Part shown: positions 10,638 through 23,299 of the stretch, in pieces
Numbering within the stretch: the first letter of the stretch is position 1
Layout: each line of letters opens with the position of its first letter
Assembly (NCBI GenBank): GCA_014904985.1
Contig: MU128944.1
Location: 1-64,000 of the forward strand
Direction of reading: 5' to 3'
Length of the DNA: 64,000 bases
Source of the DNA: Hydnum rufescens UP504
Lineage: Eukaryota; Basidiomycota; Agaricomycetes; Cantharellales; Hydnaceae
The notes under the pieces: model-generated
Seen by the model: only the letters and a program-made list of their open reading frames with translations
The model's database searches: none
Told to the model about the DNA's origin: nothing
Translations under genes and position numbers: made by a program

Positions 10638-11678
10638 CATTACTTGTGATAGCCAATTTAATGAAATATATTGATGGCAGTTACCCACATGGCAGTGATG
10701 AGTCCCTGATCAAAGAATGGGAGACTCGAGATCTCCAAACTTGATCCTTACTCCAATTGACTGTGGGAGATGAAGAACTCATCCATTTAAGTGGTGCTCA
10801 GACTGCGGCCCAAATGTGGACACAATTACATGACACCAAGGAGCCCAAGGGCATTTTTGGAGTAGTTGTGGAAAGGCAAAAATTATTACAAATAATTCCA
10901 TCCAAATCTATGCTGATAATAGAACATATTGCCATATTCTGAAAAGCCAAGGAAAACCTTGCAATATTGGGCTATCTGCTTCCAGATATAGAATTTGCAA
11001 TATTATTAATTTCCACATTACTGAGCTCATGGAGTTCATTTGAATCATCTTATTTCAGATCCAAAACAAGCAAATCAGAGATCAAATTGGAAGAATTAAT
11101 TACAATGATTCTAGATGAAGATCACCATTGCTGTGACAAATCACAGTCTACCAAGATCACAAAATTAGCCCTGAACAGGGGCAAATGACTCCAGACTCCC
11201 AGGGCCATGTGCTCAAATTGCTCAAAGTCCAGCCACACAAGGGACCAATGTTGGGTGAAAGGGGGAGGAAAAGAGGGACAGGGCCCTCAACAAAAGAGGA
11301 AGGAGAAAATGGAGAAGGACAAGGGGGTGAAGGAGGCCAAGTCCACAACACTCGAGTTGATGAACCAAGCAATCCATCGAGACCCTGGGTATGCACTCAG
11401 TGCCAGATCTGGCTCCTCAATGTCCAAATTTATGTGGCTAATCAACTCAGGCACAACATCCCATATTGCAACTAAATGGGAAATGTTCACTGAATTCATT
11501 CCTGGGACCAAACTTATCCAAGGAATTGGTGAAAATATGCAACTGGAGGGAAAAGGCCAAGGCACTGTCACCATTGAAGCTCAATACAATGGGAAATCAA
11601 TCCCTGTTAAACTACACGATGTCATATATTCCCCAAATGTGGGAAACTGTCTACTGTTGTTGGCATGGATCAACAGGC
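10638..11678 (+). pseudogene. Ty1/copia gag 3' part, zinc knuckle and protease
   Basis: The frame continues from the 5' gag fragment and shows the UBN2-type gag core. The zinc knuckle CSNCSKSSHTRDQC lies near 11207-11250. The retropepsin active-site region at about 11435 reads LINSGTTSH, where active copia proteases have D-S/T-G. The catalytic Asp is therefore Asn, a G-to-A change. In-frame stops and frame changes are present near 10742, 10939 and 11187. The element is truncated at 11678 by a gypsy LTR, so integrase and reverse transcriptase are missing. Confidence 0.75.
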
Positions 11679-11972
11679 TGTCAGGGTTTGTCCCTTACTC
11701 CAGTCCACTCCAGTCCACTCCAGTCCACTCCGGTCCACTCTGGCCCACTCCGGATCACTCCGATCCTTGTCCACCCACCTCCAGTCCAGTTCTCTGCTTA
11801 GTTCCTTCGCCCAAGTCCACTTTGCTTCCGGCTTGATTCCGGTTTGACTCCGATCCAACCCTATCTTGGTTTCATTTCCCATTGCTTCCGGTTTGCCCCC
11901 TGGCCGAGTTCCTGTTCCTGTTCCTGTTCCTGTCCCCCTTGTAACCACCCACAGTTTAGCAATCACTCCCCC
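11679..11972 (+). mobile_element. Ty3/gypsy LTR, 5' 290 bases only
   Basis: It starts TGTCAGGG and matches the first half of the complete LTR at 25722-26282, including repeated TCCACTCCAG-type pentamer runs and GTTCCT repeats. It stops at AATCACTCCCC, where antisense reverse-transcriptase sequence begins. It is joined directly to the copia frame on its left. The break at 11972/11973 is one end of the inferred inversion. Confidence 0.8.
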
Positions 11973-12522
11973 TGGGTCTTGGCAAAGCCTTAGGATGTCA
12001 TCCAGATACATGATGCACACTCCATTGTCAATCCATTCCTGGAGGACATCATTGATCATGTTCTGGAAGGTGCCCGGAGAGTTGCAAAGTCCAAAGAACA
12101 TGACCAAGGGTTCAAACAGTCCTCGGTTAGTCCAGAAAGCTGCTTTCCATTCTTCTCTGTCTGCCATCTGGATATTCTGGAAGCCCCACTGCAAGTCCAG
12201 TTTCCCAAACACTTTGACTCCTCGGAGTCGGTCAATGACATCAGAGATCAGAGGTAAGGGTATGCATTCTTGACCGTGATGTCATTGAGTTTCCAGTAGT
12301 CCTGGACTAGCTGAAAACCTCCATCTTTTTTCTTCACAAAGAACACTGGGGCAGCCATAGGGGATTTGGAAGGGCGGATCTGACCAGAGGCCAGGTTTTC
12401 CTTCAGGAAGTCATTGAGTTCCTTTTGCTCTGCTGGGGAGAGTGGGAAGAGTTTGGCTGGGGGAGGCAGCTGGACTCCCTTGTTAAACTCGATGTGGTGA
12501 TCCCATGGTTTCCGGCCAGGGA
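11973..12522 (-). pseudogene. Ty3/gypsy reverse transcriptase, N-terminal half (inverted)
   Basis: On the minus strand the frame reads through [14 protein letters not shown], then KLDLQWGFQNI, FFGLCNSPGTFQN and the catalytic YLDDIL motif. The protein then stops at the breakpoint at 11973. Upstream (higher coordinates) the pre-RT linker [10 protein letters not shown] reaches 12515, where a palindromic element interrupts it; the rest resumes at 16772. The remainder of the RT is on the plus strand at 19401. Frameshifts occur near 12215-12300. Confidence 0.85.
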
Positions 12523-15500
12523 CAGCCCATGCTGTAAATATTTTGCAAAAAACGCAGTAACTTACCTTGGAAGGGTTGCATCAATACCCGGTAACTTTGT
12601 TGCAACAAGCTACAGTAACCCCATTTCATTAAACCTTTTGCATCCAGGCTATTATTATTATTCCAGTTAAATAATATATATTTTATAATATTAATATCCC
12701 TAAATGCGGTAATTAGATAGCCCAATAAGGAAGGGTGCATTAGATAATATCCCATAATAACCTTGGATAATATCCAGTTACATAATACACTGATTCCTAT
12801 TGAAAAAAAGCCTAAATGCGGAAATTAAATGAACTACATCCAAGAAAAATTTCCCCATCCAGCCCAATGGGGGCCCAGGACCAGGGGGTGGTGCCTGGGA
12901 TGGATGGATGGACCCCTAGGGACCCTGATACAGTGAAAAAACCAGGCCCAGGGCCACTGGTTAGTGCCTGAAACAATGAGAACAGTAAAAACAGCACTGG
13001 AACCACCGGAAATTTCCGCAAAATAACTGCTGGGTGGACGTGTCTGAAATTTGGCACATGATTAGAGACTATTAGGACGCAAATAATATCAACATTTCAG
13101 CCCAATCCATGCATTACTTATGGAGATATGGGCCAAACAAGTTTGGACATTAAAAATTGATGTCCTCCCCCTATAAAATAGCTAGGGACTTGAAAATTCA
13201 CACAGAGCATGAGGTCATTATGAAGCAACTATGTGCCAAAAATCAGCCCAATCCATGCACTTAAAAAGGGGGAACTGGGCAGGGAGGACAGAACCACCGG
13301 AAGTTGCCGGAAAATAAGCCTGGGTGGACGTGTCTGAATTTGGCACCTGTTAGGAGGCCATTGGTACACAATCATATCAAGTTCAGCCCAATCCATGCAT
13401 TACTTATGGAGTATGGGAAGACATTTTGACATTGAATGATTTACTCCCCTACGTCAAGATATGAACTTGAAATTTACACAGAGTTAGTCATATATGGCTA
13501 AATGTAATGCAAACAATTTAGCCAATCAGTTGAGTTTGAGACAATCAACTCCTTTGGCAGGCCAGAAAAGAGGAACAACCTCCACCATAAATGGTGAATC
13601 ACCCCACATCTGGGCCCAAAATAGGTGGATTGACCTGTAATTATCATGATACAGACTACTATCAAAAAGGAATGAATTGGAATGGGTGGAAGTGGCTGAA
13701 TTGAGGGGGAGGGGAAGGATAATCAAAAGTGATTACACAAGATGTAGACAGCAATGGTCTGATTATCAGGCCACTAGTGTAATATGTATATGGGAGCTCA
13801 TATACCAAATATCAGCCTAACCAGACTCATTTAGGCATTGCTCCACATCATCCTCCCCTAACTCACATTTCCTCCCCAGGGCCTTCCATCCAATACCATT
13901 ACCCCTGAAAATTCACAGTTGGCTCATCCAAACACATTCATAACATCCCTCAAAATTTCAGATTTCTTACTGCAATGTGAGACCTTGCAGAATATTTTTT
14001 TCAAGTTTCACTGTAATACCCTCCAGTGGGGCACTTCCAGATCTCCAATGACTCTGATTTTTTGTAGGCCATACCTTGGTCACCATTTGAGGCTCAGGTG
14101 AAAAATTTCAGGCCATTCTAAGCACTTCTGGGCATTGGTCACATGACCCAGATCTTCCCCTCCCCGCTGCTTCACTCAGTGATCCAATTTGCATGGACTT
14201 TGTGGCCATTTGTAGTAGTAGTGGGTGACACCCATGATTCCAATTTGAAGACATTCCATGGAAATTTCATTGAGTTATTCAAGAAACAGTTCCAAGATCA
14301 ATTCAATTTGAGGTCAGAACCACAGTATTTCCACTAAATACATAGTTCTGACCTCAATTGAATTGATCTGGAATGTTCTTGAATAACTCAATGAAATATT
14401 CCATGGAATGTCTTCAAATTGGAACATGGGGTGTCACCCAACTACTACTACAAATGGCCACAAAAGTCCATGCAAATTGGAATCACTGAGTGAAGCAGGG
14501 GGAGGGGAAGATCTGGGTCATGTGACCAATGCCAGAAGTGCTTAGAATGGCCTGAAATTTTTCACCCTGAGGCCTAAATGGTGACCAGGTATGGCCAAAA
14601 CTCAGAGTCATTGGAGATCTGGAAGTGCCCCACTGGAGGGTGTATTACAGTGAACTTGAAAATATTCTGCAAGGTTCACATTGCAGTAAGAAATCTGAAA
14701 TTTGAGGATGTTATGAATGTTGTTGATAGCCAAAGCTGTGAATTTTCAGGGTAATGTATGGATGGAAGGCCCTGGGGAGGAAATTGTGAGTTAGGGGAGG
14801 ATGATGTGGAGCAATGCTAAATGGAGTCTGTTAGGCTGATATTGTATATTGAGCTCGCCGAAAAAAAAAATTAATACCCATATTATCACTAGTGGTCCTG
14901 ATATCATGATCGCATGCCTGCTTAACATCTGTGTAGTTCACTTTTTGATTATCCTTCCCCTCCTCAATTTCATCCAGATTCCACCCATTCCAATTCATTC
15001 CATTTTTGGGTATAGTCGTATCATCCGGATATTACGGTCAATCCACCTTTTTGGGCCCAGTGTGGGGTGATTCACATTTATGGTAGGGGTTGTTCCTCCT
15101 TTTCTGCCTGCCAAAGGAGTTGAATGTTCAAATCAACTGATCTGGCCTAATTTTTGGCATACATTTGTCCATTAATATGATATCAGCTCCTGCTGTAAAA
15201 TTTCAAGTTCATTCTTGACTGTAGGGGAGTAACATCACATTTCCATGTCAAAACTTGTTTGGCCCATATCAACAACTCCATAAGTAATGCCATGGATTGG
15301 GCTGAAACAAGTTTTGATATGTTTGCATACCAATGCCTCCTAAGCAGGTGAAAATTTCAGACACAGTCCGCCCAGCGCTATTTTCCGGCACTTCCGGTAG
15401 GTTTCCTCCCCTTCGCCCAGTTCCCCCCTCTTTAAGTGCATGGATTGGGGCTGATTTTTGGCACATAAATTTCTTATATAATGACCGTCATGCTCTGTGT

Positions 15501-16771
15501 GTTTTCAAGTCGCCCGCTATCTTTATAGGGGGAGGGAATCATTTTTAATGTCCAAACCTTGTTGGCCCATATCTCCATAGCTAATGCATGGCATTGGCTG
15601 AATGTTGATATTGATTTGCGTTCCTAAACATAGTCTCTAATCATGTGCCAAATTTTCAGACACGTCCACCCAGTCTTTTTCCGGCACCTTCAGTGGTTCG
15701 CGTCCCACTCTGGCCCAGTTCTCCGCTCTTCTAGGTTCATGAATTGGGCCTGATTCTTGGCACATGGGTTGCTCAGACGACATCATACTCTGGGTGAATT
15801 TTCAAGTCCCTAGTATTTTATAGGGGGAAGGAAATCAATTTCTAATGTCTTGAACCTGTTTGGGGGGGGGGGGGGCGTCCATATTCCATAAGTATGCATG
15901 GATGGCTAGAAATTTTTGATATTGATTTGCGTACAATGGCCCCTGCACAGGTGCCAAATTTCAGACCACGGTCCCCAGCGTTATTTTCCGCCACTTCCGG
16001 TGGTTCGGTCCTCCCTGCCCAGTTCCCCTCTTTCAGTGCATGGATTGGGGGCTGATTTTTTGGCACTAGTTGCTTCCATATGACCTCCTGGCTCTGGTGT
16101 GAATTTTCAAGCTCCCTAGCTCTTTTACAGGGGAGGAAATCATTTTTATGTTTCAAGACTTTGTTTGGCCCTTCCTCAATAGTAATGCATTGGATTGGGC
16201 TGAATGTTGATATGATTTTGCGTCTAACAGTCTCTAATCATGTGCCAAATTTACAGACCCGTCCGCCCCAGCGGTTATTTTGGCACAACTCGGTGGTTCG
16301 GGCTGTTTTTACTGGTCTCAATTGTTTCAGGCACTACAACATGGCCTGGCCTGGTTTTTTTCATGTATCAGGGGTCCCTAGGGGGTCCATCCATCCATCC
16401 CGGGCACCATCCCCTGGTCCTGGGCCGCCCATTGGCTGGATGGGGAAATTTCTTTGGATTGTAGTTCATTTAATTCTGCATGGGTTTTTTTTCAATAGGA
16501 ATCAGCTGTGTTATTAAGCTGGATACCATTTAAAATCATTTATAAATATTTTTTTAAGCCCCCCAACCCCATAGGAATTATCCTAAATGGGGAACATGAT
16601 TGGATGCAAATCCATTAAGAACCCAACTGAGCCATTGGCTGATATTAATGCCCGGGGGTTACCCAAGCTGACTTGACAGCCTACCTGTGCATCAAAATGC
16701 GGTAATGAACTTACCCAATTTTGCAAAAACTTGTGGTAGTTACATTTGATGCATAAGTCACAGCATCAGTT
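12523..16771. mobile_element. Palindromic hAT-like non-autonomous element, 8-bp target duplication
   Basis: GCCAGGGA occurs at 12515-12522 and 16772-16779, on both sides of the insertion in the gypsy pol. Terminal repeats are short and imperfect (ATGCTGT inside both ends). The interior is one giant inverted repeat centred near 14333. The inner arms (about 13780-14325 and 14345-14850) match closely, and outer arm segments match as well: 12800-13000 with 16300-16460, and 13540-13620 with 15055-15130. The outer arms are tandem arrays of a roughly 295-base unit, about two on the left and four on the right. No coding sequence is present. Confidence 0.75.
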
Positions 16772-18694
16772 GCCAGGGAGCTGATCAAAGGAGTCCTTTG
16801 AAAACACATCTTGGACAGTCCATGGACTTCCTCAGGACAAGCTCCCTCGAACATCTATCAACTGGCTCTTTGCTTGGCTTTCACAGCCCTCTGCCAGTCT
16901 CTGGAAGGGTACCGTGTCTCGTTGCTCGGACAATCTCGGGCGTGCTCAAGTGTCACTGGGGAAGTAAGTGCAAGATGGCATCTCCTTTTTCCAGTGCCAG
17001 GGACTCATTAATGTCACTCAGCTCACCTCCATAGAAGTGGGAGGTGTCCAGGGTTCCTTCCAGTGTTTCCTGGAGGTTCTCCTTGCTGATGCTCCGTGTT
17101 CTTGGCTCTTCGGATCATACATGACAGTCCAGATGGGCACTGGGTCAGTGTGATACCCAGTTGGTCCGTCAATCTCTGGGTTTGATGGTGAAGCCAATGT
17201 GTGCCATGATCAGCTTGGTTTCCCCAGGTCCCGATTCACAGAGAACACTACCCGTTCGGAGTGATCATTGACTTCGAGGATGCTCAACCTCCTTTCACCG
17301 GACCAAAGACATTTCATTCAGTTGTTCCATCAACATTGTAGACAGGATCGCTGGCAGGGGTCGTATGTCTAGACCATTTTCCTTTGCAAAGGTTGGGTCC
17401 ATGGAACATTCCAGTGCCGGATCCCATGGCCTTTCCAGCACGATTGCTCCAGTCTGCGGTGAATTGGGATTTTTCACCTTGATCCTGTGGCTTCGTCTTG
17501 GGTTCTTCAGAAAGGAGACAGATAAAGGGGAGGGTTGAGACAGGGTCAGACCTCAGTTGATCGCTTTTCAGAATTCATCCACCTCATCATTGGAGAAAAC
17601 ATGTATTTCAACTCGTTAATTACAGTTTTTGAGAGAGGAGAAATTTTGGTCGGCGACACATCCTTCACGCTGCCATTGGAAAATCCTTGGAGGTTTGATC
17701 CCTGAGCTTCTGAGGCATTCTTCGGAGCTGGGATATTTCCGTAACTCCTCCAGATGAATTGCTTTCCCAATGTTTCCGTGGCAGCAGATGAATGGTTGTG
17801 GCTTCCATGGTGGGACGTCACAGAGATTGTTCCCAACTCTTTGAACAGTTATAACGACCATTGTGCCTCTCGTTTCCAAGTTGTAGTCTACATCCATGGG
17901 AGTGAAATGAAGTCGATGAGGAGGGTGTCGGTGCAGGAGGGATGTGGGTTTGCTAGGAGTGACGGGTGCTTGCTGTCCAGGTTCTCCCATGGGATGTTGG
18001 GGGGTTTCTCAGAGTGTATGGGGTTGACTTGGATGTGGCTTTGTCTGAACAGAGATATAGGGTACCAACGCTGTTGCTGTGTCCCTGCCATCTCCGAAGT
18101 GTCTCTGGCAGAATCACTGAGGTGCATTTTCTTCCAACAGCTTTCGTTAGGCCCCACTGATACGCATAATAATGCTTCCTCTCCGATGCCGTTTTCCCTG
18201 CCAAGGTGTCAAAGTGCGCGGTGATTCCTCCATGGACATCTTCCTTTGGTTTCAGATCGGAGTTTGGATCATGCAGGAACTCCAGTCTGGTTCTCTCCGA
18301 AAGCGCTTTTCAAGCAAACCAGGACCCTTCAAAGGTCCTCGTATCGGATGTGGGTTTCTGGATCTAGAAGAGGTGGAGAGACTTTCGCCCAATGCTCACA
18401 GTTTCCATCTTTCTCCAGGAAGGTGGTGTACAGGATTTTGGCAACTCTGTTGGATGACTCTAGGTTGGAGGGCAATGTTCAGCCAGACAGAGTGGTAGGA
18501 AACCACCGCTCTCCATTTTTCTTCTGATCACCAGAGAATGGTTTGGGGTCAAGCTCCCTTGGGCCTTGTGAGCGACTGGTAGTGGAAGGGGTGCTGGCTG
18601 GAGTGGTCCTGCTGGACATGTCAGAATGTGGAGTGGGAGGGAATCGCGATCTAGCAATCAGATGGTGGGCCTTGTTTGAGAGAGCTTTGTCTTC
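16772..18694 (-). pseudogene. Ty3/gypsy gag-protease and pre-RT region (inverted)
   Basis: Reading down from the LTR at 18695, broken frames cover a proline/serine-rich gag region (18650-17550) and a protease-like region. The pre-RT segment ends VQDVFSKDSFDQLP near 16800, which is typical of the chromovirus linker before RT. It continues at 12514 after the palindromic element. Several stops and frame changes are present, so it is non-functional. Domain limits within gag cannot be set by eye. Confidence 0.6.
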
Positions 18695-19242
18695 TGTCAG
18701 GGCCATGCGTTGATGAGAACCAAAACAATGTAAACACAAATATTCTGGCTAAGTCCAGTGTAAGTCCGGCTAGTCCCGCAGAATCTGGGGCTAGAATGAG
18801 ATAAAGGAGGGTTAGGGATGTTGGGGAGCAGTCCAGCAACCTGGAAGGGACAGGCGGAAATGAGCACAGCAGTCCTAAGTCGTGAGTCGACTTGATAATA
18901 TCAGAGCTTAGTCCTGGAGTAACAGCAGAAATCCTGAGAGACCAAAGCTGGGGTCTCTGGACTTCACTCTCAGACTAAACCTTATCATGATGATAAGTAC
19001 ATGGGGGAGTGTTCGCTAAACTGTGGGTGTTAACAAGGGGGAAGGAACAGGGACGAGGAACAGGAATCGCTAGGGGGCAACCGGAAGCAATGGAAATGAA
19101 AGGAAATGAAACAAGATAGGGTTGGATCGGAGTTTAACCGGAGCAAAGTGGACTTGGCAAAGGATACATGTGGAGAAACTGGACTGGAAGTGGGTGGACA
19201 AGGACTGGAGTGGACTGGAAGTAAAGGTACAAACCCCGACCA
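18695..19242 (-). mobile_element. Ty3/gypsy LTR, full length, minus orientation
   Basis: It is the reverse complement of the LTR at 25722-26282, diverged but collinear, about 548 bases. The inner end keeps TGTCAGGG; the outer end is mutated (CCCCGACCA instead of CCCTGACA). It is the 5' LTR of the inverted gag-RT segment. Confidence 0.8.
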
Positions 19243-19299
19243 GGTGGGAACATCTTGATGTTAGAATAGTAATATGGTTTAATTAAAAATCAAACTCAT

Positions 19300-19400
19300 G
19301 CCAAGAAGAAGCCGTGACTGCTGCCTTCTTGTGCAGTTTGTAGCTATTAAAAACAAATATACCTTATATGCCACACACCCACAACGCCGGGTGTGTGTCC
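19300..19400. repeat. Stray hairpin module at the gypsy inversion junction
   Basis: GCCAAGAAGAAGCCGTGACT...CTTCTTGTGC followed 45 bases later by CCACACACCC...GGGTGTGTGT reproduces the two-hairpin module of 5380-10195 in its left-arm order. It sits exactly between the minus-strand LTR and the plus-strand RT half. Confidence 0.6.
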
Positions 19401-20154
19401 AGGAGGAGTACGTCCGTGGTGTCTGAGGGATCCTGCAGACACTCTGGGAGAACAACCTCTTCTTGAAACCCGAAAAGTGTGAGTTCTTCCAGGACCAGAT
19501 TGAGTATCTAGGGATGGTGTTCACCCCAGATCATGTGGAGATGGACCCTATCAAGGTTGCAGGCATAATGGAGTGGCTGGAACCCAAGAACCTGAAGGAG
19601 ACACAGTCATTCCTTGGATTCATCAACTTCTAAGATAGCCAACATCCATGAGTCATCACTTTCTGGAAGCAAATGTGTGACACAACTTCAACCTTGAAAG
19701 GCTCTTAGCCACAATCTTTTAAACCTAATTGGAAACCTAAGAAATGATGAAATGAATGCTCTTAAGCAACTCTTGGTTTCCATTTCTCAATATCTCTCTT
19801 TGTTGGCAAGCTTAACCATGGTCTTTTCTGTTGATGCCACCAATGTTTATTTTTGCATTTTGAGCCAAAATGAATTTCAAGATGTGGAGTTTTGGCCAAC
19901 TCGGAAGCAAGCTCAGTAGATTCTGGTGGCATTTTGGTACTTGCCGGGATATATCCAATTCAGTTCTGGGGAGCTGGCCACCAACCAGAAACCTTAAAAA
20001 TATGCCCCCAAGCAAGGCAAAGAGACATGCATTAAATCTAGGGAAATTTGCACTTCCCAAGGCAAGTATGAGTATAGTTCCTCAAAAACCATCATTTCAC
20101 CATAATTCCCTTTAGAGAGTCCACTTAAGTCCCTCACGTGAATTACAAGAACTG

Positions 20155-23100
20155 GTGCCATCAATACCAGAATCATTCACTTTTCCTGCACCCAGTTCCT
20201 CAGTCCTCCCATTTGATGACCCTCATTCAGACAATGAAACAGATCCATCAAGCTCCACTGATGCAGAATCCATTGCCTCTGTCATGGAGGAAGAACCTGA
20301 CATACCCACCAAAAATCAATCCAGCTTTGCCAAGTTCTTGCATGATGCTCAGGCTCAGCTACATGAGAAAGTCAAGCATGGGATTAGAGGTTCCATGCCA
20401 CATGGTGTGACAGCCACATACCATGGGGCCAAAATCAACAGCATGCAATCAAGATGTTCCCAGTGACAAGACCGGGCAGAAGAGAGGGTGGCTAATGGAA
20501 TTCTCCATGCACTCACCAAGAAAACAAAGACTGATAAAAAAAAACGAACAATCACAGATTGGTTCAAATCAAAACCCACCAACACCTGTGCCACACTGTT
20601 GATGCTGATGCATATAGGGCAGGATCCAACAGATGAGGATGTAATTGATCTCACAACTTCAGCTGATAGTGACAATAGCCAGGGCCAGGAGAACAAGTGC
20701 AGTCTTGAGGCCAACAACAGTGGCAGTGTCATGGCTGTCTGTTCTGGAAGTGGACAAGAAGATGGATCTTACAGGGATGGCATTGGGCTTTTGTGTCATC
20801 CAGATATATCAGAATCAGCCAATAACAACACAAATCTTTCATTCGGTCCCAATGGAACCATAGATGATGCCGAGGATGAACCATATCAAACTCAAAACCA
20901 AGACCTCAAAAATCCCAACTCACCAATGTTGAATTCGTCCTGAAACACATCCTCCTCCTCACTTGCTTCACAAGAAAGTCCTGCCAAGGGTATCCTGAAG
21001 TTCCATGCACACCCTTACATTCCACCACCATCTATTTTAAGGGCTACCGAGGGTGCTAAATCCCTGGAACTGAAAATCAGGCCATTACACAATACTGGTC
21101 CAGGCCACAAGAACCCACATTTAGACCTTCTCACTCACATGAGATGGGAGCAGATCCTCCAAGTCCTATGACTGTATGGCACAGACGATGGAAGCAGCAG
21201 TATGATTGGATGGATTGCCGCATCTAACCTGGTGGCCAAAGCATGGGGGAGAAATGCATCATATGCATCTAGACTCCGTCACTGGAGTTGTGCATATCTG
21301 GTTGACTTTGAGGACCTCCCAAAAAATGACGCAGGGTCATGGAATACATCAGTTCTCATGACGGATGAAGACCTCAAGCAGGACATTCAAACTCACCTCC
21401 AGAGCCTTGGTCCATTTGTGTCGGCAATGGATATTGTTCACTTTCTGGACACTCCCACAATGAAAGCCCATTTGAAACGTCACAAGGGAATTTCAGAGTG
21501 TACGGCTCAACAGTGGATGAGAATGATGGGGTATCGGTTGCGGAAAGAGAAAAAGGGTCAGTATTCAGATGGGCATGAGCGCAATAATGTGGTGGATTAC
21601 TGACAGAACATGTTCTTACCTGTGATGGAGAAACACTGCCTGTTGACACGAAAGTGGGACAATAATGGGAATCAGGAAACTTCCAAGATTCAGCCTCCTC
21701 ACCACACAATGATTTGGTACCACGATGAATCAATATTCTATGCACATGATCGTCGCAAGCTTCGATGGGTACATGACAATGAGACTCCTAAACCATATGC
21801 AAAGGGTGATGGGGTTTCTGTGATGGTGGCTGATTTTGTGTCTGCCGACTATGGGTGGCTCCTGAGTTTGAACCTGAACCTGATCCAAGTCAGGTTCCAT
21901 TGGGGTCAGGTTTCATGTAATTTTCCTCAGGTCAGGTTCAGGTTTTGGGCCCCCATGTTTTCAGGTTCAGGTTAGGTTCAGATTTAACCCAGGTTCAAAC
22001 CTGAAATCATGAGCCCCTTCAGACATGAGAAATATCTGAGCTCAACACTGATTTTAACCATAATCCAGAATGAGTCATTAATTCTGGCAAGTTCCAGAAT
22101 TATGTAAGCAGGTTTTTTGGTGGAGAAATAGGTTACTTTGAAGTGAAGTTAAACATAAAACCTCATACAAAGTTTATATTGACTATCCATAGACTATGCA
22201 TAGTCAATATAAACTGTTCATGAGGTTTTATGTATAACTTCACTTCAAAGTAACATATTTCTCCACCAAGGAACCTGCTTACATAATTCTGGAACTTGCC
22301 AGAATTGATGACTCATTCTGGATTATGGTTAAAATCAGTGTTGAGCTCAGATATTTCTCCTGTCTGAAGGGGCTCATGATTTCAGGTTTGAACCTTGGTT
22401 AAACCTGAACCTAACCTGAACCTAACCTAAGATAGGTTTTCTTCAGGTTAGGTTCAGGTTTTTCCAATTGAGAAGATTCAGGTTTTGGTTAAGTTCAGGT
22501 TTTGCCCAAATGGGGCAAAACCTGACCTGAACCTGACTTTGGCAACCATAGCCGCATGCCCAAGGGAACCTCTAGACCCGATGCAAACTGGGGGCTCAGA
22601 GTTAATGAACGGGATGAAGCTGGAAATCTTGTGTACACTCATGGTGGCAAGGTGAATAAGGTTTTCAAGCATATGGGCGATGCCACATTCAACAACAAAC
22701 CCCAGCCCCTTTATTTCCCAAACAATCACCCTACACATCCCGGTCTCTTTAAAGGCATGGCTGTCATTCTTGAAGAACGTGGATATGATAACGTTCGTGA
22801 CTTGCATGCCCAATGTCATGAATTCAAGTGCCCAAGTGGAGCCACAGACTGTTGCTGCCAATGCTTACTATTCAGTCAACCCAATTTCATCAATGTTGAT
22901 TCCCTTCTTGAAGCTCATTGTGCTGAACAAGGGTTTACAGTGATTTTTCTCCTGAAATTCCACTGTGAGTTGAATTTCATTGAGATGTGCTGGGGTTTTG
23001 TGAAGCGGCTGTATCGCAAGTTACCGCCATCATCAGCAGTAGAGGATGTTGAGCGCAACATGGTCAACTCATTGGAATCAATCCCAATTACTTCAATGCG

Positions 23101-23299
23101 CCAGTGGGTATTGCAGTTCTCCATATTTCCAATCTTTTCTGGGCTTAGATTTGCCAATCGCTCTTTACAGTACATGGATGGCTATCATCATGGATTGAAT
23201 GGGAAAGAAGCAGCATGGGCGATGAAGAAGTACTGCAGGCACCACCAGATCCCTGCAGATGCCTCACTTGAGGTAATTCAGGAATTGATGCAGCAGTAA
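20155..23299 (+). pseudogene. DDE transposase of the Tc1/mariner-type element
   Basis: The N-terminal part (20155-20940) is acidic and serine-rich. A helix-turn-helix-like region follows (21202-21600). The DDE domain shows WYHDESIFYAHDRRK (first Asp, 21717) and KFHCELNFIEMCWG (catalytic Glu region, 22960), then FANRSLQYMDGYHHGL near the C-terminus. The family is common in Agaricomycetes. Stops at 20464 and 21601 are both TGA at Arg positions. The gene is split after YGWL (about 21863) by a foldback insert and resumes at about 22550 with RMPKG. Confidence 0.8.
21866..22550. mobile_element. Foldback insert with AGGTTC-repeat ends inside the transposase
   Basis: A segment of about 685 bases separates the codons for ADYGWL from those for RMPKG. 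Its outer parts are runs of CAGGTTCAGGTTT-type repeats. Its core is a near-perfect inverted repeat with arms of about 205 bases (about 21985-22186 and 22200-22405) around a 13-base loop at 22187-22199. The ACTATGGGTGGC / GCTATGGTTGCC edges look weakly related. I could not fix a target duplication. Confidence 0.7.

Noticed and set aside
22478..22861. Minus-strand frame over the mariner transposase
   Set aside because: Shadow of the plus-strand transposase exon, no homology.
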